Source: Gammaproteobacteria bacterium (GTDB lineage Bacteria; Pseudomonadota; Gammaproteobacteria; Steroidobacterales; Steroidobacteraceae). From it: DNA of 29,497 bases. Position numbers and translations under genes: made by a program. The stretch covers positions 1-29,497 of the forward strand of contig JAQGOE010000307.1 in NCBI GenBank assembly GCA_028293725.1, written 5' to 3'. Under the pieces are notes generated by a model. It saw nothing but the letters and a program-made list of their open reading frames with translations. It was not told the DNA's origin and ran no database searches. Positions 15,924 to 23,629 of the stretch are shown here, in pieces; positions within the stretch are counted from its first letter, which is position 1; each line of letters begins with the position of its first letter.

Positions 15924-18900
15924 GCGCGATTCAGGAATTGCGGTCCTACGTGGAGCAACTGCGGCGCCGCTTTCGGTTGGGCGCGGTCGTGCGGGGCACT
16001 GCGATCCTGGCGGCGGTGGCTCTCGTCGCAACAATCCTCCTGACAGTCATCATCAGCAGATTTGCGTTCTCGCGGGACAGCCTGTGGGGCGCGCGGGGTG
16101 TGCTGTTGCTGTCACTTGCCGTGGCGGCAACATTCGGTTTGGCGCTGCCGCTGTGGCGGCTGGGCCAGCGCTGGTGGGCGCGGGCGGAGCATGCATTTCC
16201 GCAATTCGAGCAACGGCTGCTGACATTCAGTGAGCGCGACCGTGGCAGCCGCGAGCCATTCCTGGAGTTGCTGGCCGCGGATACTTTGCGGGTTGCGCGC
16301 ACCGCGGATGTCAAAACCGTGGCGCCGGACGCCGTGTTGATTGCGTTGCTGGCGGTGGGTGTCGTGTCCCTGGGGACTCTCATCTGGTTGATTCGTGCCG
16401 GTCCCGGCTATCTCGGCTATGGCGCTGCTGCGTTGTGGACCGGTCCGGGCGCCGCCCCCTTCTATCGTGTTCGTGTCAGCCCCGGGGACGCGACGGTACG
16501 ACGCCATGCTGATCAACTCGTCACGGCTACGATCCCTGGGCTGCAGACTGGCCTGCGGATCCACGTGCGCTATCAGAGTGCGTCGAAGTGGGAAGAGGTG
16601 ACCATGTTGCCGCAGCCCGCGTCAGACGGCTCTCAGTTTCTGTTCGCCGGAATTCCAGAGGACGTTGAATACTACGTGGAAGCGGGCCCGGTTCAATCGC
16701 CCCACTTTCATCTTCGGGTCGCCGATATCCCTACTGTGAAACAGATCCGGGTGACATACCAACATCCTGACTGGATGCACCTGGCCGACACGGTCGAGGA
16801 GCATGGAGGCGATCTGCGGGCCGTCGAGGGCACCGAGGCGCAGCTCGAGATCGTCACCGACATGCCGCTGTCCAATGGCGTGCTCTCTGTGGATGATGGC
16901 CGGCAACTCGTGCTTGGTGCGGGAGCCGGAAACGTGTATCACGGCTCTATCAAAGTGGAGAAGGACGGCTCGTACCATGTAGCCGCGCGTGATAAAGAGC
17001 AGATGCTGCGAATTTCCGAAGACTATTTCATCGAAGCGAGCGCGGTGAAGCCGCCGGAGGTCGCGGTGGTTCGCCCTGAGCGTGACTATCGGGCGAGCCC
17101 CATCGAAGAGGTGACGCTCCAAGCCAGGGCCGACGATCCCTTCGGGTTGAGCGAATTCGCGTTGCACTATTCGGTGAATGGGGGAGTGGAGAAAACAGTC
17201 AACCTGTTGAAGCCGTCGCAATCGGGTGGCGCGGCGACCCGGGCGAGCGGGGGCGCGCTGCTCAATCTCGAATCATTGAAACTCGTTCCGGGCGACGTGG
17301 TGGGGTTTTATGCGGTGGCCAAGGATGCGCGCAGCGAGTCGCATACGGATATCGGCTTCATCCAGATCGAGCCGTTCGAGCGGGAGTTCTCCCAGTCCCA
17401 GCAGTCTGGCGGCGGGGGCGGTGGTGGCAGCGGGGTAGCGGATAATCAAGCGCAGATCGCGGAACGCGAAAAGGAGATCATCGCGGCCACGTGGAAGCAG
17501 GCAGGACTGAAGGACGTCACTTCGAAGCAGGCCGCCGAACAGGCGAAATTCCTTTCCGACGTGCAAGGTACGTTGCGGGCGCAGGCGTATGCCCTGGCGG
17601 GTCGCCTGGAGATGCGCGACCTGCAGCTGGCCAACGAGAAGTTCGGCAGCTTCCAACAGGACATGGTTGCGGCAGCTGCGGCAATGCAGCCGGCGGCGCA
17701 GAAGTTGGCTGAGCGCCAATGGAGCGCGGCGGTCTTCGATGAGCAGAAAGCGCTTCAGTATCTGCTGCGAGCCGAGGCGACTTTCCGGCAGATCGAGGTT
17801 GCTTTTGGTAGCCGGGGAGGCGGGTCCGGGGGTGTCAATACGGCGGGTCGCGACTTGGCGAGTCTGTTCGATCTCGAGTTGGATACGCAGAAGAATCAAT
17901 ACGAGAGTGCGCAGACACCATCTTCGCCTGGCCAACAGGCTGCGGCTGTGGAAGACGCCCTGCGCAAGTTGGATGAGCTTGCCCGTAGACAGAGCGAGTT
18001 GGCTGCACAACGCGGTAATGACAGCGAGCAGTCTGCCGAAGAGCGGTGGCAGCAGGAGATGTTGCGGCGGAAGGCTGAGGAGTTGCGACAGCAGTTGGAG
18101 CAGATGGCGCGTGGGGGCGGGGAGTCGGGGGGCGGGGCCAACTCGGGGCCGTCGGGTAGGGCGTCGGGCGATAAGGGGAATGCGGACCGGAATGCAAGGG
18201 CGAACGGAAGAGCGAATGGAGCGGATGGAAGCGCGAATCGAAGCGGAAGCAGAGACCGAAACGCAGGATCGGGATCGGGCGAGGATGAGAGTGCAGGTGC
18301 AGGCGAGGGCGCGCAGCGGGCGCTTGATCGGGTGCGTCAGGCTGAAAACGACATGCGTCGGGCGGTTGATGAGCATAACGTTGCAGCCGCGCGGCACGCC
18401 GCGGACCAACTTCGCGAGGCCACAAAAGCTCTCGGTGGGTTGCAGCAACAGGATGCGTCTAGGCAGGTCGATTCGTTGGCTCGCGAGGCCGGTAGGCTGG
18501 CAAATCAACAGCGCGAGCAGGCGCAGCGCCTGCGCGGAATTCTGGGCGAGCGCATTGCGCAGCAGGGCGGGGCGGGCAGGCAGCGGGACCGCGATGGCGG
18601 TAAGGCGGTAGAGGCGTTCATCAATGATCGCCAGAGGTTGGCGGACGATCTTGCACGCCTCACACAGGAAATGCATGCGGCCGAGCGTGCTGCGTTGGGG
18701 CGCAGTCATGACGCCGCCTCCAAGCTTCGGGGCGCGCTGAGCGACCTGGAGCAGGCGGATACAGAAACACAGTTGCAGCGTAGTGCTGATGTGCTCCGTC
18801 GCGGTTACGGGCCTATCACCGATGCGGGGGAGACGGAGATTGCTTCGGAGATGCAGCATTTGAGGGATCAACTTGGGGAGGCTCAGCAGGCCATGTCGCG

Positions 18901-19480
18901 GGGGCAGCCGTCTAGCGACGGAGCGCTTGGTGAAGTTGAGCGGTTGCGCAGTCGTCTGGCGACGCTTGATCGGAGTCTCCGCGGCGGTCCTGGCGAGGCG
19001 GGGGGGCAGGTGGCGGGGCCTGTTAATGGTGGCGCGCGGGGCGGTGATGGCGGCTTCATCAACGGGGGGTGGAATTCGGGAAACAACTCCGAACTGCCGC
19101 GGCCGGTCGCTCCCGACGGCTCCGTGCCCCGGGCTGAGGCGCCCCGGGCCGATTCTGCACCGGTCTACGAGGCTGGGATGAAGGACCTGGAGAAGTTACG
19201 CCGTTCGGTCGGTGACGACCCGGAAGCGCGCCGCCAGGTCGATGACCTCATCCGTTCGATGCAGAGGCTCGATCCGAAACGGTTTCCCGGTAATCCGGCG
19301 ATGGTCGATGAGTTGTATGCGCGCGTTGTCAGCGGCGTGGACAAACTGGAGCTGCAATTGCGTCATGTGCCTGATGAGGGCGAGCCGGCCGAGGTGCGCA
19401 GCGACAACCCGTCGCCGATGCCGTCGGGTTACCAGGCGGCGGTGGCGGAGTATTTTCGGAGGCTCAGTAGGAATCCGTGA
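15920..19480 (+). CDS. Giant DUF4175 family membrane protein
   Basis: A 1186-aa DUF4175-type protein, the usual last member of MoxR/DUF58/BatA loci in proteobacteria. Three membrane segments are visible (about 27-46, 58-78 and 135-155), followed by a large extracytoplasmic beta-rich region with repeated V-R-P-E-style Ig-like motifs (about 180-490). A Gly run (QSGGGGGGGSG) links to a long Gln/Ala/Glu/Arg-rich coiled-coil half (about 520-1000). This is interrupted by a low-complexity Gly/Ala/Asn/Arg/Ser segment encoded at about 18104-18310, and another Gly-rich stretch near 18990-19080 precedes the final helical region. GTG at 15920 overlaps the previous stop as GTGA and removes 30 upstream residues unlike the family. 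Molecular function is unknown; size and coiled coils suggest a scaffold reaching across the periplasm. Confidence 0.9.
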   Translation: MSAIQELRSYVEQLRRRFRLGAVVRGTAILAAVALVATILLTVIISRFAFSRDSLWGARGVLLLSLAVAATFGLALPLWRLGQRWWARAEHAFPQFEQRLLTFSERDRGSREPFLELLAADTLRVARTADVKTVAPDAVLIALLAVGVVSLGTLIWLIRAGPGYLGYGAAALWTGPGAAPFYRVRVSPGDATVRRHADQLVTATIPGLQTGLRIHVRYQSASKWEEVTMLPQPASDGSQFLFAGIPEDVEYYVEAGPVQSPHFHLRVADIPTVKQIRVTYQHPDWMHLADTVEEHGGDLRAVEGTEAQLEIVTDMPLSNGVLSVDDGRQLVLGAGAGNVYHGSIKVEKDGSYHVAARDKEQMLRISEDYFIEASAVKPPEVAVVRPERDYRASPIEEVTLQARADDPFGLSEFALHYSVNGGVEKTVNLLKPSQSGGAATRASGGALLNLESLKLVPGDVVGFYAVAKDARSESHTDIGFIQIEPFEREFSQSQQSGGGGGGGSGVADNQAQIAEREKEIIAATWKQAGLKDVTSKQAAEQAKFLSDVQGTLRAQAYALAGRLEMRDLQLANEKFGSFQQDMVAAAAAMQPAAQKLAERQWSAAVFDEQKALQYLLRAEATFRQIEVAFGSRGGGSGGVNTAGRDLASLFDLELDTQKNQYESAQTPSSPGQQAAAVEDALRKLDELARRQSELAAQRGNDSEQSAEERWQQEMLRRKAEELRQQLEQMARGGGESGGGANSGPSGRASGDKGNADRNARANGRANGADGSANRSGSRDRNAGSGSGEDESAGAGEGAQRALDRVRQAENDMRRAVDEHNVAAARHAADQLREATKALGGLQQQDASRQVDSLAREAGRLANQQREQAQRLRGILGERIAQQGGAGRQRDRDGGKAVEAFINDRQRLADDLARLTQEMHAAERAALGRSHDAASKLRGALSDLEQADTETQLQRSADVLRRGYGPITDAGETEIASEMQHLRDQLGEAQQAMSRGQPSSDGALGEVERLRSRLATLDRSLRGGPGEAGGQVAGPVNGGARGGDGGFINGGWNSGNNSELPRPVAPDGSVPRAEAPRADSAPVYEAGMKDLEKLRRSVGDDPEARRQVDDLIRSMQRLDPKRFPGNPAMVDELYARVVSGVDKLELQLRHVPDEGEPAEVRSDNPSPMPSGYQAAVAEYFRRLSRNP

Positions 19481-19489
19481 GGATCGAGT

Positions 19490-19550
19490 CGGTGTTAGGG
19501 TCGCCGGAGGCCCTTTACGGGGCTCGTGGGTTCGAGTCCCGTCCGCTCCG
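19490..19550 (+). tRNA. 3' fragment of a class II tRNA gene (Ser-like), 5' half missing
   Basis: Bases 19526-19542 form a T-arm (GTGGG/CCCGT with two wobble pairs) around the loop TTCGAGT. They are followed by a 7-nt acceptor strand CCGCTCC (19543-19549), discriminator G19550 and CTA instead of CCA. Upstream, 19510-19523 folds as a long variable arm (GCCC/GGGC, loop TTTACG). The long variable arm plus G73 point to tRNA-Ser. CGGTG...CGCCG at 19490-19506 could be an anticodon arm, but its loop TTAGGGT does not give a Ser anticodon. No GGAGCGG acceptor strand or D-arm exists upstream; the sequence there is the end of the DUF4175 gene. I read it as a non-functional tRNA 3' end, the usual mark of site-specific integration. 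Confidence 0.5.
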
Positions 19551-19928
19551 CTAGTTTAAGAAGTGAAAGAGCGCCTGACGATGTTGCGCTTCGTCCTTGA
19601 GAGTGTTCGTGAAATGAGCAGGGCGACGAGGAAGCCACACGGAAGTTGGCAGCGGACCTTTCTGCCTCAATAACTCATCGAACACCCCAAGGACCCAAAA
19701 AACTTTCGCATCCTCGCCCAAAGTTTTAGTCTCGGAGGACCTTTCGGACCACAAATCTAGCCCGGACGCCCAGTCCGCGACAACCACAAGTTTCCGGATC
19801 AAGGGCTGTACAGGAACGCCGAAGAGTTCTTATCGAAGTTCTTGCGTAAGCTGCGAGATTCGCTCTCGACCAAAAAATCGCTTGATGATCTTTCCTGACA
19901 TACGATCCGTCACGCTCGCGATTTTGAT
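19551..19928. other. Gene-poor stretch beside the tRNA fragment
   Basis: Nothing here resembles a known gene. A minus-strand frame (19551-19802, TTG start, 83 codons) is open but shows no domain, ribosome site or supporting spacing. The base composition looks less GC-rich than the operon to the left, consistent with a change of DNA origin near 19550. Confidence 0.4.
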
Positions 19929-20390
19929 TCAGTCAGACTTCGGTGCGAGAGCTTCGATGTCCGCAATGTCCTGGGCCCGGCCGGCTGCGCGTTTGTTCTT
20001 GACCAAAGCGGCGCGACCGATTACCGGGATCGTCCTCCCCTCTAGGCTGAAGCTGGCACCCTCGGCGATAGCCTCATCGAACGTAATGCCATCAGCGCGA
20101 TTCAGAATGTCAACACGTCGTGGTGGGAGTCCAATTTGAAGAACTCCGTCGTAGGTGGCGAAGTCTGCCGCCCCCACCTGAAATGCTTCCAGCGGTGCCC
20201 CAAAAGCCGAGAGCGCTCGATAGACGCGCTCGGCGTTGCTGACATCGGCTCTGATCAAGACATCCATGTCCTTGGTTGCGCGTGGATGGCCGTGGAAGGC
20301 CACTGCATGCCCACCCACCAGAACAAACTCCGCGCCTGCATCGGCCAGCTCAAGCAGTAGATCGCAAAAATCCTCGGGAAGCTCGGTCAC
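19929..20390 (-). CDS. Nucleotidyltransferase-fold protein (AbiEii/DUF6036-like)
   Basis: A 153-aa minimal nucleotidyltransferase-fold protein. The motif VGGHAVAFHG (25-34) followed by RATKDMDVLI (37-46) gives the GG...DxD metal site with D41 and D43. D94 in RRVDILNR is the likely third carboxylate. Proteins of this fold include AbiEii-type toxins and MNT-type antitoxins that transfer nucleotides to tRNA or protein. The GTG at 20390 is preferred because it overlaps the upstream partner's TGA by 4 bp (GTGA) and starts the first family helix; the frame is open for 26 more codons upstream. The tail ends in Ala/Lys-rich helices typical of the group. The small partner gene and accessory surroundings suggest a toxin-antitoxin or defence role, but activity cannot be read from sequence alone. 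Confidence 0.82.
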   Translation of the reverse strand: MTELPEDFCDLLLELADAGAEFVLVGGHAVAFHGHPRATKDMDVLIRADVSNAERVYRALSAFGAPLEAFQVGAADFATYDGVLQIGLPPRRVDILNRADGITFDEAIAEGASFSLEGRTIPVIGRAALVKNKRAAGRAQDIADIEALAPKSD

Positions 20391-20617
20391 GTAAGACGGC
20401 CCGGCACGAATCGTACGGGGATCTCCTCGCGACGATAGGTGGGAATTGGTTTTCGAGCCTCCGCCCAACTTTCGAGTGTTAAGCGCTTCACCAGAGCAAT
20501 GGCGGCGAGTCCGGACAGAGGTGTCAGATCCGATTCGACGCGTTTGAGTGTGGTGCGATGCAGGACGGCACTTTGGCGTCTGCGTGCGGCGCGGGCCTGG
20601 CGTACTGTGATATCCAT
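20387..20617 (-). CDS. Small basic protein overlapping the nucleotidyltransferase gene (candidate partner)
   Basis: A 76-aa protein I cannot assign to a named family. It starts with a basic helix-forming stretch (MDITVRQARAARRRQS), contains a hydrophobic middle (LSGLAAIALVKRL) and ends in a Pro/Arg-rich tail (PTYRREEIPVRF). Its TGA overlaps the GTG of the nucleotidyltransferase gene, so the two are probably co-translated, with this protein made first. Small first genes in such pairs are often antitoxins or accessory subunits; that is inference. I chose the ATG at 20617, nine codons inside the longest frame. An inverted repeat, CTCATT-N7-AATGAG (20661-20679), lies 44 bp upstream and could be an operator. 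Confidence 0.6.
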   Translation of the reverse strand: MDITVRQARAARRRQSAVLHRTTLKRVESDLTPLSGLAAIALVKRLTLESWAEARKPIPTYRREEIPVRFVPGRLT

Positions 20618-20904
20618 GGTCTGTAGAGTATCACAAGCAGCCAATCAGTCGTAATCGCAACTCATTGAATATGAATGAGAATTTCAGAGCAGGACGACTC
20701 CAATCGACACAAACGTTCTCTCAGCGACATCAATTGCGGGGGAGGGGGAGTTCGTGGCCTGCGGGGAGACCGAAAGCGCGCGACCAATCCGCCTTTCAGT
20801 AAGATTGCGACTCAATCGCAGCGACCGCCGTTCACGTGGCTAGTGACTTCTAACCCGATGTGACTACCGTTCAGCAGAAAGCGGTCGATGAGCGAGGCCT
20901 TCGG

Positions 20905-21498
20905 TCAGGAGCACCCGAGTCCGGCGACACCTCCGTGCGGTCCAAACTGAAACATCACTGTCGGAAGTTCCATCTCCACGCCGTCGATGATCATCGGAGA
21001 CAGGCGCAGGTTGAACCTGTCAGGCCACGACACGTCGCTGCCGATCTCGAAATAATAGAAGCTGTGCGCGTGCTCGCCGAACCTGTGGGTATTCCAAGTA
21101 GACCCCAGTAGATCACGGGTCGGATCACCCCCCTCAGAATCTTTGACCGTCTGGGAGGATTCCGGGTTGATATAGCGATACCCCCCACGTGTGACTACGG
21201 AAGCCTGCCACTGGGTTGAATCGGGATTCACGAACAGTACGGCAGTCCCACCGGTCAGTCGCACGGTATGCCCCGCGGGTATCTCAATGGACATGCCGAT
21301 CCTCCCCGATTTGCCGGGTTGAGGCGGGGCGGACAGGTAGACCTTGGCCTTGCCGGGGAACTCGAAGAAGAGAGAATTCGACCCCATCCCACAGCTGTGC
21401 GCAACCGACCAATGCTGCGCGGACATCTTGTAGTCCTTCGTGACGTAGGGCACACATGCCGTTGCGAGCAGCATGGTGACCACGGCTACTGATCTCAT
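20905..21498 (-). CDS. Predicted lipoprotein of unknown function
   Basis: A 197-aa protein starting MRSVAVVTMLLATACVPY, a short lipoprotein-type signal with the acylated Cys at 15. The mature part is mostly beta-like, with aromatic and Gly/Pro-rich segments and no catalytic motif I recognise. A possible second Cys pair is C36 and the C-terminal C196. An in-frame ATG at 21519 would add seven residues; the frame further upstream shows no protein-like features. No good Shine-Dalgarno is visible at either start. The nearest genes are unrelated, so context gives no function. It is divergent from the truncated Uma2 gene. I regard it as a real but uncharacterised envelope protein. Confidence 0.6.
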   Translation of the reverse strand: MRSVAVVTMLLATACVPYVTKDYKMSAQHWSVAHSCGMGSNSLFFEFPGKAKVYLSAPPQPGKSGRIGMSIEIPAGHTVRLTGGTAVLFVNPDSTQWQASVVTRGGYRYINPESSQTVKDSEGGDPTRDLLGSTWNTHRFGEHAHSFYYFEIGSDVSWPDRFNLRLSPMIIDGVEMELPTVMFQFGPHGGVAGLGCS

Positions 21499-21761
21499 GA
21501 AATTGGCCGTGAGAAACATGGATCTAATTCTCGCACAATGCCTGCGTTCCAGCGTGGTGAACTCTACGTAGGATTCGCGTGGAATCGCCGCGTGATGATC
21601 GCACGTCGGATGTGAGTGTTCGACACACCCGTCTGAATGTTGCACGACGGTTGAAGAAATGGGATCTTTTGGCGCTATCGCGAGCATTGCGCCTGCTTGC
21701 GAAGTACGGAAGAATGACACCGTGATCGTTGTCTTCTAGTTCAAACACTGCGAGCGCGCCT

Positions 21762-22223
21762 ATGGCACTACTCAAACGCGATGCACACCACTATACCTAC
21801 GCCGACTATCTCAGGTGGTCCAGCAGCTCTGGCGAGGAGCTGATCGATGGGACTGCCTATGTTAGAGAGCCACCAGCCCCCTCACCGTCGCACCAAGGGA
21901 TTGTCGTTGGGCTCTGTCGCCAGGTAGACACCGCACTGAAAGAAAAACCCTACCGTGTGTACGTCGCTCCGTTCGACGTTCGTTTACCTAAGTCCGCCGA
22001 ACAGGACGAGCAAGTCGACACTGTTGTGCAACCGGACGTTCTGGTTCGCGGAACGCCGCGCAAACGATCTCGCGCAGATCGAGCGACGCACAGGCTGAGC
22101 TTCCGCTGGAGAAAGTTTACGGCGAATGGACTTCAGCCTGTGGTGCTCGGCGGCACATTCGCGTTGAGGTGGAAGAGGTTTGTCGGATCATACTTGCCCT
22201 TGAGTTTGACGAGCCGAGGGTAG
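21762..22223 (+). pseudogene. Truncated Uma2-family (PD-(D/E)XK) endonuclease
   Basis: The first ~100 residues match the Uma2 pattern: YTYADYLRW, then GEELIDGTAYV, SPSHQGIVVGL, VYVAPFDVRLP and VVQPDVLVRG. Complete Uma2 proteins are about 180-200 aa and continue with a P-D-L-V-x-E-V-L-S-type strand carrying the second catalytic carboxylate and lysine. None of that follows here. After about 22050 the frame becomes Arg-rich and featureless, and its last 91 bp run antisense into the 3' end of the FAD oxidase gene. The ATG at 21762 fits the family N-terminus; the frame could extend to a TTG at 21729. I read it as a 5' gene remnant cut off by a rearrangement between about 22045 and 22130. Family members are often found near mobile or accessory DNA. 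Confidence 0.75.
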
Positions 22224-23629
22224 TTGCCGCCGTAAGTCGAGCGGACCCGCTGGTGCGGATCGTCCCCCGCCATAGTGTTGACGTAGAACCCGTCTGTGAA
22301 TGGCTCGAGCTTGTGCCAGGTCTCACGCGCCCACTGCATGGCCGTGTCACGGGCGCGCTCGTCGTGTGGATCGTCCCACTCCGAATCCACCAGCAGCGAC
22401 CGCGCAGCGTCGCGGTGCCAAACAGCGGTAGCATCCGGCTTCACGCGACTGGCCGCCCCGCCGTGCTGCCAGAAGACGAGTTCGCCAGCAGCATGCGGCT
22501 CGTCCATGATGGCGAGAGACGCATCGATCAGGCCAGGCTCGATACTACGAAGGAATCCCGAGCGCTCGTAGTAGCCGCGCCCGGACGCGCTCGCAACGTC
22601 GCCGCTCGCTTGCAACGTCACATAGGATGCGGGTGCCAAGGCATCCTGGATTGGCTTGCGGAACCGCCGCAAGGGCTCGAGCACCCGCTCACCTTGTTGC
22701 ACAGTCCCGCTGTAACAGACATCGCAGACCATGACGCGACCCACGTTCGGTACCACAGCCAGCGCGGCATCGATGTACAGCTCGTCGGGGGTGTCGTTGA
22801 CGAACTCAGCGAAGAACCTCAGAACATCGGGGGTGTCTTTGGGTGAGAACATCATGTGTCCGCCGAACATCATCGACACAACAGGATGCAGCCGGTACTC
22901 GAAGCACGTGACAACTCCGAAGTTGCCCCCGCCGCCGCGCAGTCCCCAGAGCAGATCCGGGTTCTCTGCCTCGTTTGCCCTCACGTAACGGCCCTCTGCC
23001 GTAATCACATCGGCGCCGATCAGATTGTCGCAAGCCAGCCCGAATCGCCGCGACAGTCGGCCGTAACCACCGCCGAGCGTCAGACCCGCTGCACCGGTGT
23101 GAGATACCGTTCCTGCCGGTGTCACCAAGCCAAAGAACTGCGCCTCGCGATCGAAGTCACCCAGCAACACGCCAGGCTCGACGCGAGCGACTTGGGCGAC
23201 GGGATCGACGTGAACGCTTTTCATCCGTGAAAGATCGATCACCAGGCCACCGTCACAGACCGACTGACCGGAAAGACTATGGCCGCCACCGCGCACCGCG
23301 ACGAGCAGGTTGTGTGCACGTGCAAATGTCACCGCCTGCGTCACGTCCGCCGCCCCGATGCAACGTGCAATGAGCGCCGGCCGCCGGTCGAAGGCGCCGT
23401 TCCAGACCTTGCGCGCCTGGTCGTAAACCGGCTGACCGGGCAGGAGAAGCTCTCCTCGGAGGCTGTCCTTCAGATCCGCCACATCCGAGGGGGTAAGCGT
23501 CGCCTGCTTACCGTCGCCGCGGATGATCGGGATCTCGGTGGATACCGAGGAGGCAGCGAGGGTCCGCAGAGACGAGGTGCTCGTGGATGCCAGTGCAAGC
23601 GCTGAGGCGCAAAAAGCTCTTCTTTTCAT
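22133..23629 (-). CDS. Exported FAD-linked oxidoreductase of the berberine bridge enzyme type
   Basis: A 498-aa FAD-dependent oxidase. The N-terminus MKRRAFCASALALAS is a Tat-like signal. The PCMH-type FAD domain shows RGGGHSLSG with H117 as covalent flavin ligand, LTLGGGYGRLSRRFGL (183-198) and DNLIGADVIT. The C-terminal BBE motif is YDPTNLFHLNANVPP. In bi-covalent relatives a second link comes from Cys in a G-x-C motif before the GGG loop; here that position is V175 (GTVSH), so the flavin should be bound through His only. Such enzymes oxidise alcohols, sugars or phenolic compounds with O2; the substrate here is unknown. The ATG at 23629 has a strong GGGGAG about 8 nt upstream, which decides it against the longer frame reaching 23878. 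Its 3' end overlaps the truncated Uma2 frame. Confidence 0.92.
   Translation of the reverse strand: MKRRAFCASALALASTSTSSLRTLAASSVSTEIPIIRGDGKQATLTPSDVADLKDSLRGELLLPGQPVYDQARKVWNGAFDRRPALIARCIGAADVTQAVTFARAHNLLVAVRGGGHSLSGQSVCDGGLVIDLSRMKSVHVDPVAQVARVEPGVLLGDFDREAQFFGLVTPAGTVSHTGAAGLTLGGGYGRLSRRFGLACDNLIGADVITAEGRYVRANEAENPDLLWGLRGGGGNFGVVTCFEYRLHPVVSMMFGGHMMFSPKDTPDVLRFFAEFVNDTPDELYIDAALAVVPNVGRVMVCDVCYSGTVQQGERVLEPLRRFRKPIQDALAPASYVTLQASGDVASASGRGYYERSGFLRSIEPGLIDASLAIMDEPHAAGELVFWQHGGAASRVKPDATAVWHRDAARSLLVDSEWDDPHDERARDTAMQWARETWHKLEPFTDGFYVNTMAGDDPHQRVRSTYGGNYPRLVKLKGKYDPTNLFHLNANVPPSTTG

Noticed and set aside
17273..18871. 532-codon open frame antisense to the DUF4175 gene
   Set aside because: It is a composition shadow of a GC-rich coding region: Arg/Leu/His-rich with no domain, while the sense frame matches DUF4175 and is translationally coupled to its neighbour.
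19458..19550. Complete tRNA gene
   Set aside because: GGAGGCT at 19458 cannot pair with the 3' acceptor CCGCTCC beyond four bases, the distance to the anticodon-like arm is too long, and it lies within the end of the DUF4175 gene.
19551..19802. 83-codon minus-strand ORF beside the tRNA fragment
   Set aside because: TTG start, no ribosome site, no recognisable family; kept only as a note in the intergenic entry.
20675..20863. 62-codon plus-strand ORF between the nucleotidyltransferase pair and the lipoprotein gene
   Set aside because: Sequence is low in hydrophobic residues with no start signal or family resemblance; likely chance.
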